Assembly: GCA_016714225.1 (NCBI GenBank)
Contig: JADJNS010000006.1
Span: forward strand, 588,916 to 652,915
DNA: 64,000 bases
Source of the DNA: Archangiaceae bacterium
GTDB lineage: Bacteria; Myxococcota; Myxococcia; Myxococcales; Myxococcaceae
Direction: 5' to 3'
The translations under genes were made by a program, and so were the position numbers. Below the pieces are notes generated by a model. It had not been told where the DNA came from, did no database searches, and saw only the letters and a program-made list of their open reading frames with translations. Below are positions 18,086-24,903 of the stretch, piece by piece. Positions within the stretch are counted from its first letter, which is position 1; every line of letters starts with the position of its first letter.

Positions 18086-18388
18086 ATGCCTTTCGACCCG
18101 GATGACAAGCTCCCGCTGCCGCGTTTCAAGCGCTCTCCCGTTGGTCTGCTCAGCCCCGAGCAGGTCGACATCTCGAATCGCGCGGTGAAGGTGGCCGACG
18201 AGATGCCCTCGATGCCGATGGGCGAGCGGCCCACCTACCTCGCCCAGCACTGCTCGCACGGCAGCCACGGCAGCCACGGCTCGCACGGCTCGCACGGCAG
18301 CCACGGCTCGCACGGCTCGCACGGCAGCCATGGCTCGCACGGCAGCCACGGCAGCCACGGCAGCCACGGCAGCCACGGGAGCTGGTAG
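18086..18388 (+). CDS. hxsA: His-Xaa-Ser repeat precursor peptide HxsA, 14 Ser-His-Gly units
   Basis: A 100-residue peptide. Residues 1-55 are a leader-like, non-repetitive region (FDPDDKLPLPRFKRSPVG, then VDISNRAVKVADEMPSMP and GERPTYLAQH), with a single Cys at 56. Residues 57-98 are 14 exact Ser-His-Gly units, so the string reads as repeated His-Gly-Ser, the His-Xaa-Ser pattern that names the family. The peptide ends Ser-Trp. No signal peptide is visible, so modification would occur in the cytoplasm before any export. It sits between the two maturases, which is diagnostic. The mature product of Hxs systems is not known to me; cross-linking or backbone change at His/Ser is an inference. The repeat count may vary by strand slippage. 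Confidence 0.92.
   Translation: MPFDPDDKLPLPRFKRSPVGLLSPEQVDISNRAVKVADEMPSMPMGERPTYLAQHCSHGSHGSHGSHGSHGSHGSHGSHGSHGSHGSHGSHGSHGSHGSW
18254..18379 (+). repeat. 14 x 9-bp tandem repeat encoding Ser-His-Gly
   Basis: Fourteen 9-bp units from 18254 to 18379. Serine is encoded by TCG or AGC in a mixed order, so the units fall into two DNA types with blocks of each. One unit uses CAT for His and the last uses GGG for Gly. The mixed codons argue against very recent uniform expansion. Confidence 0.9.
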
Positions 18389-18395
18389 CCAGCGC

Positions 18396-19409
18396 GTGGA
18401 GACCGCCACCAGCACCCCGGCCATCGAGGGCCGCATCGAGGCCCGTGAAGAGCGGGTGCACATTCTCACCGGGGCGGTCTGCAACAACAACTGCATCTTC
18501 TGCATGGAGGAGGACCGTGACGGCCGCTACGTCACCAACTCCGCCACCACCGACGAGGTGGTGAAGACGATTCTGGCCAAGAACCGCGGCTGCGAAGAGG
18601 TGTGCTTCACCTCGGGTGAGCCGACCACCAACTCGCGCCTGCCGCAGTGGGTGAAGTGGGCCAAAGAGCACGGCGTGCGCCGCATCAGCGTGATGACCAA
18701 CGGCCGCGCGCTCTCGATGGAGAAGTACGCCAAGATTCTCATCGCGTGCGGCATGAACCGCTTCTACGTGTCGATTCACGGGCACGAGCCGAAGCTGCAC
18801 GAGTCGCTCACCCGAACGCCGCAGAGCTTCGACCAGACGGTGGCCGGGCTCGACATGATCACCTCGCTCAAGAAGTACGGTGTCGAGCTGCACACCAGCA
18901 CCGTGGTCACCAAGCGCAACCTGCCGCACCTGGGTGAGATCTACCGGTTCTTGCGCGCGCACGGCGTCGACCAGGTGGTGTTCAACGTGATGCAGGCCAA
19001 CGGCCGCGCCAACACCTACTTCGAGACCATCTTTCCCTCGTACACCGAGATCTCCTCGGTCGCGAAGGCGTTCATCGACGAGCAGGGCAAGGTCGAGAAG
19101 CAGGTACAGGCGTTTCTGGTCGACATACCGCTCTGCACCACCACCGGGCTGCCCGACTTCAACCGCGGCTACGTCGAGAGCTACGTGCACTACGAGCCCG
19201 CCGGCAACGGCGAGCAGCTGCTCAACCCCGAGACCCACGCCGCGCGCACCGACGGCGAGCTGGTGGCCATCAAGCGCTCGGACCTCGACGCCGCCGCCCG
19301 CCAGAAGCGCCCCGAGTGCCTGAAGTGCCGCTACGAGAGCGTGTGCGAGGGCGTGTGGGGCAACTATCTGAAGCACTACGGGTGGGACGAGTTTCAACCC
19401 GTCAGCTGA
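18396..19409 (+). CDS. hxsC: His-Xaa-Ser system radical SAM maturase HxsC
   Basis: The best start is GTG 18396, 7 nt after the hxsA stop; the longer upstream frame only reads through the Ser-His-Gly DNA in another phase. The 337-residue product has C29-X3-C33-X2-C36 (CNNNCIFC) immediately after RVHILTGAV, as in HxsC, then TSGEPTTN, NGRAL and a SIHGHEP strand. It ends with C308-LK-C311-X5-C317 and a tail GVWGNYLKHYGWDEFQP. HxsC is the partner maturase of HxsB. The same cysteine triplet and tail recur in six other rSAM domains of this cluster, which makes HxsC-type enzymes the likely ancestor of the local expansion. Confidence 0.88.
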   Translation: METATSTPAIEGRIEAREERVHILTGAVCNNNCIFCMEEDRDGRYVTNSATTDEVVKTILAKNRGCEEVCFTSGEPTTNSRLPQWVKWAKEHGVRRISVMTNGRALSMEKYAKILIACGMNRFYVSIHGHEPKLHESLTRTPQSFDQTVAGLDMITSLKKYGVELHTSTVVTKRNLPHLGEIYRFLRAHGVDQVVFNVMQANGRANTYFETIFPSYTEISSVAKAFIDEQGKVEKQVQAFLVDIPLCTTTGLPDFNRGYVESYVHYEPAGNGEQLLNPETHAARTDGELVAIKRSDLDAAARQKRPECLKCRYESVCEGVWGNYLKHYGWDEFQPVS

Positions 19410-19446
19410 GCCGATCTTGGTTCTTGAGCAGGGAGCCTGAAGAGCC

Positions 19447-20382
19447 TTGGCGAACATCGGCTACATGCAGATCGTCAGGTACTGCAACCAGTACTGCCGG
19501 TTCTGCTCGAACCCGTCGAGCGGGTACATGCTCGACCTCGAGACCGCGAAGAAAGAGATCGACGACTTCGCGGCCCGAAAATATTTCGGCATCATTCTCA
19601 CCGGCGGCGAGCCCTCGCTCTCACCGCTGATCCCCGAGATCAGCCGCTACGCGGTGTCGCGCGGGCTGCACGTGCGAATGATCACCAATGGCTCGCAGCT
19701 GGCCAAGGCGGGTCTGGCCGAGCAGTACGTCGAGGCGGGGTGCAAGCACTTCCACGTCAGCATTCACTCGTGCCGCGAAGAGCTCGAAGACTTTCTCACC
19801 GGGGTGAAGGGCAGCCACGCGATGGCGATGGATGCGCTCGAGCACCTGGGCCGGGCCGGCGCCACGGTGAACATCAACACGGTGATCAACAAGTTCAACG
19901 CCGACCACCTCGACGAGAACGTGAAGGCGTTCACCACCCGGTTCCCCTTCATTCGCCACCAGGTGTGGAACAACCTCGACCCGTCGATGGGCCGCGCCGA
20001 GACCAACCGCGACACCGCCCACCGCCTCGCCGACTTCGAGCTCTCGCTCGCGCGCGCCATGCGCTACCTGCACTCGACCGGGCGCACCTTTCGCGTCGAG
20101 CGCGTGCCCCTCTGTTACATGACCGAGTTCGCGCACTGCTCGACCGAGACCCGGAAGATCGTCAAGGGCGAGGAGCGCATCGTGCACTTCCTCGACGACA
20201 AGGGCACCGTGCGGCAGACCGACTTCATGCACGCCAAGGCCGAGGTCTGCAGGGGCTGCTCGCTCAACGACGTGTGCGGCGGCCTGTTCGAGCTGGGCAA
20301 CCACTACGATCTCGACGAGCTGTACCCGGTGTTCGTCTCGAAAGACGACGTCATCGCCCGGGTGCGCGCCGAAGCCGACTGA
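19447..20382 (+). CDS. HxsC-like radical SAM protein
   Basis: A 311-residue rSAM from TTG 19447, 37 nt after hxsC on the same strand and probably in the same transcript. C13-X3-C17-X2-C20 (CNQYCRFC) sits at the extreme N-terminus, followed by LTGGEPSLSPL, MITNGSQL and SIHSCREEL. The C-terminal triplet C268-RG-C271-X5-C277 with tail GLFELGNHYDLDELYPVF is the local variant of the HxsC motif. No precursor-binding domain is visible. The function within the pathway is unknown; it may act on HxsA or on another cluster product. AGGGAG lies 13 nt upstream of the TTG, with a closer GAAGAG. Confidence 0.82.
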   Translation: MANIGYMQIVRYCNQYCRFCSNPSSGYMLDLETAKKEIDDFAARKYFGIILTGGEPSLSPLIPEISRYAVSRGLHVRMITNGSQLAKAGLAEQYVEAGCKHFHVSIHSCREELEDFLTGVKGSHAMAMDALEHLGRAGATVNINTVINKFNADHLDENVKAFTTRFPFIRHQVWNNLDPSMGRAETNRDTAHRLADFELSLARAMRYLHSTGRTFRVERVPLCYMTEFAHCSTETRKIVKGEERIVHFLDDKGTVRQTDFMHAKAEVCRGCSLNDVCGGLFELGNHYDLDELYPVFVSKDDVIARVRAEAD

Positions 20383-20385
20383 AGA

Positions 20386-21456
20386 TCAGCCGGGCTTCAC
20401 CGGCGGCTTCTCGGGCGCCTCTCCAAACAGCGCGGGGAAGATCTCCTTGAGCGACTCGCCCGATTTCTTGGGCACCCCGGTCTTCACCTCGGCCGACGCC
20501 GGCCGTACCTTGCCCAGCTCTTTGAGCTGCAGGCGCACCGCCACCGGAGGCTGCGGCACCTCGGCGGGCTGGTTGTCGAACAGCTCGCCGGTGCCGACGA
20601 ACAGCGCGCTGACCGGCGCTGGGGCGCGCTCGACCGGGGCGACCGCCTTGAGCTCTTCTTCGCCGAAGCGGCGCAGGTAGCGGGTGTCGACGCCGGGGCA
20701 GGTGGCCTTCGCCGCGCAGCCCTGGCACTTGTCGCCGAAGTCTCGCTCGGGCGCGGCGAGCGAGAAGCGCGCGTACGGCCCCAGCGCACAGACCGGGGCT
20801 CCGGCGATGAAGGTGGGCAGCCCTTCTCTTCGGGCGCGGTCGAGCGCGCGCAGCGCGAAGGGCAGGGCGAGACCCAGACGGGGCACCACCCGATCGAACT
20901 GCGACCCGGCGCCCCCCGCCGCCGAAGGCCAGCCGAGGCACCAGGCCCCCGCGCCGGCCCGTGAGAGCCACTGCGCGATCGGCTCGAGCGAGCGGAAGTT
21001 CGAGCGGGTCACCACCGTGGTGGCGACCGCGGTGAGCTCGAGCGCGCGGGCCTTGCCCAGCGCCTGCTCGAGCGCTGCGAAGCTGCCCGGCACCCCCGAG
21101 TGGTACTCGTGCACCGTGGCGTCGCCGCCCAGCACCGACAGGTGCAGGTCGGTCAGCCCTGCTCGCGCCCACTCGCCGAGCGGCTCGAGCTTGCGGGCGT
21201 TGGTCTGCAGGCCGACGGCGGTGAAGCCCTGCTCGCGCGCGAACGCGATCAGCGCGCCGAGCTCGGGGTAGAGCGTGGGCTCGCCCCCGGTGAAGGTGAC
21301 CGCGCGCTCGCCGCCCGCAGCCAGCGCGCGCAGCTCGGCTTCGAGCTCAGGGCGCGCTCGCCCGGGCGCTTCGGGCAGCCCGCGCTGGGCGCAGAAGACG
21401 CAACGGTTGTTGCACGCGAGGGTGAGGCGAACGGTGGAGCGCGTGACGGACCCGCT
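20386..21456 (-). CDS. HxsC-like radical SAM protein without a standard start codon
   Basis: The frame is open from 21456 down to 20386. It encodes TVRLTLACNNRCVFC, with the three cluster cysteines starting at 21414, then FTGGEPTLYPELGAL, LQTNARKLEPLG and DLHLSVLGGD. C-terminal CQGCAAKATCPG and tail GVDTRYLRRFGEEEL match the cluster's shared motif, followed by ~75 extra residues ending PPVKPG. No ATG, GTG or TTG lies between the upstream TAG (21459-21457) and the cluster; the first in-frame standard start is GTG at 21135, which is far too late. GTC at 21447 is where homologues would start, one base from GTG. A mutation, a base-calling error or a non-standard start are all possible. It directly follows the Tat protein gene. 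Confidence 0.72.
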   Translation of the reverse strand, partial: SGSVTRSTVRLTLACNNRCVFCAQRGLPEAPGRARPELEAELRALAAGGERAVTFTGGEPTLYPELGALIAFAREQGFTAVGLQTNARKLEPLGEWARAGLTDLHLSVLGGDATVHEYHSGVPGSFAALEQALGKARALELTAVATTVVTRSNFRSLEPIAQWLSRAGAGAWCLGWPSAAGGAGSQFDRVVPRLGLALPFALRALDRARREGLPTFIAGAPVCALGPYARFSLAAPERDFGDKCQGCAAKATCPGVDTRYLRRFGEEELKAVAPVERAPAPVSALFVGTGELFDNQPAEVPQPPVAVRLQLKELGKVRPASAEVKTGVPKKSGESLKEIFPALFGEAPEKPPVKPG

Positions 21457-22023
21457 CTAGCCGGCGTCGTAGATGCCGCGCGGGAAGCGCAGGCGACGCT
21501 CGTCGAAGGTCATCAGGCCCAGCGCCGAGGCGTCGCGAGCGGCGAGCACGTCGGAGAGCGCCCGCACCGCCACGTGCTGGTCATTCTCGGTGAGGCGCTG
21601 GCCGTTGCCCTGGTTGGAGACGAAGAACGCCAGCTGCGCGGTCTGCTCGGGAGCCTGGGGCCCCTGGGCGTCGGCCTTGAGCAGGTCGACCTGAAAGCGG
21701 CTGCCGTGCAGCTCCATCACCACCGAGACCGCGCCCAGGTTGAGCGGGAAGACCGAGACCAGGGTCGCCTCTCCGAAGCGGCGGCCGGCGTCGAGGCCGG
21801 CGAAGAAGGTGGCCTCGACGGGCGAGAGCACCGGCGCGCGGTGCGCCTCTTCGAGCGCGTGGGTGCCGGCGCCGGCGACGCTCTTGCCGGGAAAGTCGGT
21901 GGGCCGGGCGTTCGCGGCGAGCGCGCCGGCGGGGAGCACGGCGGCGGCGGCAGCAGCGGCGGTGAGGCCACTCAACACGGTGCGGCGATCGAGCTGCGCG
22001 GCGTCGTCTTTCGTTGCGGCCAT
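21457..22023 (-). CDS. Tat-exported protein of unknown function
   Basis: Start ATG 22023, with GGGAGG 7 nt upstream. The 188-residue product begins AAQLDRRTVLSGL followed by an Ala-rich hydrophobic stretch and ALAANA, a twin-arginine signal with a probable cleavage site near residue 37. The mature part (DFPGKSVAGAGTHALEEAHR, VEATFFAGLDAGRRFGEATL, VSVFPLNLGAVSVVMELHG, FFVSNQGNGQRLTEND) is beta-rich and has no cysteine; I do not recognise it. Tat export implies folding, often with a cofactor, before transport. It sits head-to-tail with the rSAM at 20386-21456 and divergent (73 bp) from another rSAM, so it may be a target or an exported partner of the system. Confidence 0.72.
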   Translation of the reverse strand: MAATKDDAAQLDRRTVLSGLTAAAAAAAVLPAGALAANARPTDFPGKSVAGAGTHALEEAHRAPVLSPVEATFFAGLDAGRRFGEATLVSVFPLNLGAVSVVMELHGSRFQVDLLKADAQGPQAPEQTAQLAFFVSNQGNGQRLTENDQHVAVRALSDVLAARDASALGLMTFDERRLRFPRGIYDAG

Positions 22024-22096
22024 GTCATGCCCTCCCGGGCGAAACTTCGTCCAGAAAGCCAGCAGGTTACCCTCTGACCCCTGATGCGGGCAAGAT

Positions 22097-22990
22097 GTGG
22101 GAGCCGTGCCCCTGCTCGACGTCATTCTCGGCTACGACTGCAACCTCTTCTGTAACTACTGCACCATCACCCCGCAGATGAGGTTGAGATCATTGCCCAC
22201 CGAGCGGCTGGTGGAGGCGATGGTGCGGGGGCGAAAGCTGGGGTACGACTCCATCGCGTTCACCGGAGGCGAGCCCACCCAGCGCGCCGACCTGATTTCG
22301 CTGGTGAAGTTCGCCCGCGCCCAGGGGTACGCCGACGTGAAGGTGCAGTCGAACGGGCTGCTGCTGGCGCACGCCGCCAACGCCGACCGGCTGATCTTGG
22401 CCGGGGTGAACCGCTTTCACATCTCGATACACACCCACGACGCCGCGGCCTACGACGCGCTGGTGCAGCGCGAGGGCAGCTACCCGCTGATGGTGCAGGC
22501 GATCGATCTGCTCGCCGCGCGGCCGGTGACGCTGGTGGCCGACGTGATCTTGAAAGAAGACACCTACCGCCGGCTGCCCGACGCGCTGCGCTGGCTGCAC
22601 GCGCACCGGGTGACGCGCGCCGACCTGTGGTTCGTCTCGCTGACCGACGGCAACGCCGCCAACCCCGAGTCGATGCCCCGCATGAGCGACGTGCTGCCGC
22701 AGCTGCACGAGGCGCTCGCCTTCGCGCGCGAGCACGGCATGACCGTGCGCTCGCTGCACCTGCCGCGCTGCCTGCTCGGCGCCGACGCCGCCGCCGCGTG
22801 GGACCCGGGCTCCGAGCCGGTGATGGTGGTCAGCCCCGAGGCCACCTTCGAGCTCAAAGACAGCAAGCTCGCCGGGCGCCGCTACGTCGAGGCCTGCGGG
22901 CGGTGCGCGCTGCGCGGGGTGTGCCCGGGCATTCGCCCGGACTACCTCGACCGCTACGGCGCCGCCGAGTTCGTGCCGGTCACTTCGTAG
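22097..22990 (+). CDS. HxsC-like radical SAM protein
   Basis: A 297-residue rSAM from GTG 22097 (a second GTG at 22106 is also usable). C15-X3-C19-X2-C22 (CNLFCNYC) follows VILGYD; then FTGGEPTQRADLISLV, VQSNGLLL and SIHTHDAAAYDALV. The C-terminal C267-GR-C270-X5-C276 with tail GIRPDYLDRYGAAEFVPV is almost the same as in the other small rSAMs here. The gene is divergent from the Tat protein and its 3' end overlaps the convergent membrane-protein gene by 37 bp. Role unknown. It marks the right edge of the rSAM cluster. Confidence 0.82.
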   Translation: MGAVPLLDVILGYDCNLFCNYCTITPQMRLRSLPTERLVEAMVRGRKLGYDSIAFTGGEPTQRADLISLVKFARAQGYADVKVQSNGLLLAHAANADRLILAGVNRFHISIHTHDAAAYDALVQREGSYPLMVQAIDLLAARPVTLVADVILKEDTYRRLPDALRWLHAHRVTRADLWFVSLTDGNAANPESMPRMSDVLPQLHEALAFAREHGMTVRSLHLPRCLLGADAAAAWDPGSEPVMVVSPEATFELKDSKLAGRRYVEACGRCALRGVCPGIRPDYLDRYGAAEFVPVTS

Positions 22991-24903
22991 AGCGTCACCC
23001 GCACCGTCGGGGTCAGGTACGGCAGGTCGGGCTTGCTCGGCACCGCCGGCAGCTCGGCCTGCTGCACCGCCTTCAGCGGCCAGTCGCGCTCGAGGGCGGC
23101 ACAGAGCGCGGCGCCCTCGGCCGAGTCGCAGAGCGACGCGCGGTAATAGAAGCTGCCCGGCGTGGGCACCGGCGGCACGCCCTGCGCGGCGTCGAGGCGA
23201 AACGGGCGCTGGGCTCCGAACAACGGCACGGCCAGCACCCGCTGCCCGGCGCGTGCGAGGTGAAACACCACCGCGGGGCGGGGCAGGGTGCGACGCCAGG
23301 CGATCAGCAGCCGCTGCTCGGCGGCGTCGGTGGGCAGCGTGCGCGCCGGCCCCAGCGAGAGGGCGGTGGCCGTCAGCCAGCCGGCGGCGGCGAGCGGCGC
23401 CGCGGCCCGGCGCAGCCCGAGCAGGGGCCCCAGCGCACCGGCCAGCCAGAGCAGCTGGTAGGCGCGGAAGATGGCCGGCATCTCGGCCCCCATCACCTGG
23501 CTGGTGGCCGCCATCGCCGGCACGGCGGCCAGCGCGAGCGCGCAAGCGAGCGGGCGGGCTCTGGCCAGCGCCAGCACCAGCGCCGTCGCGGCGGCGAGGC
23601 CGGCCGGCAGCGCGCCGCGCATCAGCAGCGAGCGCTGGCCGAGCGCGCCCCAGCGGCCGACCATCTCGCCGTTCATCACCTCGAGCATCGCGGCGCCGCT
23701 GAACGCGCCCACCGTCAGGCCGATGCCGGCGCCGGCGCAGGCCAGGTAGGCGAGGGTGGCGCGCGGGCTCACCGGCCGGGCCAGCAACGCCAGGGGCACC
23801 AGGGCCGCCGGAGTCCACCCGATGGGGTGCACCCGCGCGGCCTGCGCGACGATCAGGCCGGCTCCCAGCACGGCGCCGACGAAGCGGGGGCCGAGGCGAA
23901 AGCGCTCGCGGTCGAGCGGCACCAGCGCCAGCGGCGCGGCGGCCAGAAACGACAGCGCGCAGAGCACCGCGTAGTACGACTCGCTCTGGGCGGTGCGGGC
24001 GAGCATCGGCAGCAGGCCGACGCTGAGCGCCACCGCCCAGCGAGCGGGCGCGCCCAGGCCTGCGGCGCGCGCGGCGGCCCAGGCCACCGGGGCGATGGTG
24101 AACGCGCAGAGCAGCGCCACCGCCTGGAAGATCGCCCCGTCGGGGCCCTGCGCAAAGGCGCGGGCGATGACGCCGAACAGCTCGCCGAAGCCCGGGCCGT
24201 ACGGCGAGCCGCCCGCCGGGCCGAGCGCGTAGCCCACCCAGATCGGCCCCTGCCCGTTCTGGTGGAAGTAGGCGCTGCCGACCAGCAACCGCCACCCCGC
24301 GGCCAGCACCAGCGGCAGGGCGACGCAGGCGGCGAGGGCCTCGAGCAGCGCGGCGCGCGACGGCCGCGCGCGCCCGAGCGCCAGCGCGGCGGCCGAGAGC
24401 AGCAGGCCCAGCAGCAGCCGCCAGGGCAGCGCGGCGGGAGGCGGTGTCTGGGGGGCGGCGCCGCTCGCCGGCCCCGCGGTCGGTGGCCCGGCGCTCCACG
24501 GAAACGGCTCGGGGTGCCGCTCGACGCACGCGCAGAGCCGCTCGAAGGCGGCCTGCAGGCCGGGGGTGACCTTGCTCCAGTCGGCGACCTGGGCCACCGG
24601 CGACAGCACCACGCCACGAACGGTGCGGAACCCGGGGCCGGTGCGGCGCACCTCGACCGTCAGCCGAGTGGGCGGTGCGTCGACCTCGAGCACCACCCCG
24701 TCGGCGGGGCAGAACTTCGCGGTGAGGCTGCACTGCGGCTGGGGGCCTCGGGCCGCCCACTCGTCGACGGTGCTCTCGCAGCTGGCGTGGGCGGTGAGCG
24801 GCGCCCCGAGCGCGAGGCAGAGCACCAGCGCCGACCCGGGCAACGCCGAGAGCGAAGCGCTCACCCGGAGCCCCGGCCGCCTCGGCGAGGGCACCCGGCT
24901 CAC
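22954..24903 (-). CDS. Polytopic membrane protein with exported N-terminal domain
   Basis: A 649-residue protein I cannot assign. It starts with a long signal sequence (LPGSALVLCLALGAPLTAHA), then a soluble region of ~110 residues with five cysteines (ASCESTVDEW, CSLTAKFCPADG, LCACVERH), a Pro/Ala-rich linker, then about ten hydrophobic segments from residue ~160 to ~500, and a C-terminal soluble domain (~530-649) with a FYYRASLCDS region. The layout resembles mannosyltransferase-like membrane proteins, but I see no catalytic Asp motif that fixes this. Its ATG overlaps the stop of the YhaN-like gene by 4 nt, so it belongs to that transcript rather than to the rSAM cluster. Confidence 0.65.
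   Translation of the reverse strand: MSRVPSPRRPGLRVSASLSALPGSALVLCLALGAPLTAHASCESTVDEWAARGPQPQCSLTAKFCPADGVVLEVDAPPTRLTVEVRRTGPGFRTVRGVVLSPVAQVADWSKVTPGLQAAFERLCACVERHPEPFPWSAGPPTAGPASGAAPQTPPPAALPWRLLLGLLLSAAALALGRARPSRAALLEALAACVALPLVLAAGWRLLVGSAYFHQNGQGPIWVGYALGPAGGSPYGPGFGELFGVIARAFAQGPDGAIFQAVALLCAFTIAPVAWAAARAAGLGAPARWAVALSVGLLPMLARTAQSESYYAVLCALSFLAAAPLALVPLDRERFRLGPRFVGAVLGAGLIVAQAARVHPIGWTPAALVPLALLARPVSPRATLAYLACAGAGIGLTVGAFSGAAMLEVMNGEMVGRWGALGQRSLLMRGALPAGLAAATALVLALARARPLACALALAAVPAMAATSQVMGAEMPAIFRAYQLLWLAGALGPLLGLRRAAAPLAAAGWLTATALSLGPARTLPTDAAEQRLLIAWRRTLPRPAVVFHLARAGQRVLAVPLFGAQRPFRLDAAQGVPPVPTPGSFYYRASLCDSAEGAALCAALERDWPLKAVQQAELPAVPSKPDLPYLTPTVRVTLYEVTGTNSAAP

Noticed and set aside
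18150..19457. A minus-strand frame with RGC repeats opposite hxsA
   Set aside because: It is the complement of the Ser-His-Gly DNA repeat and of hxsC; no start or family support.
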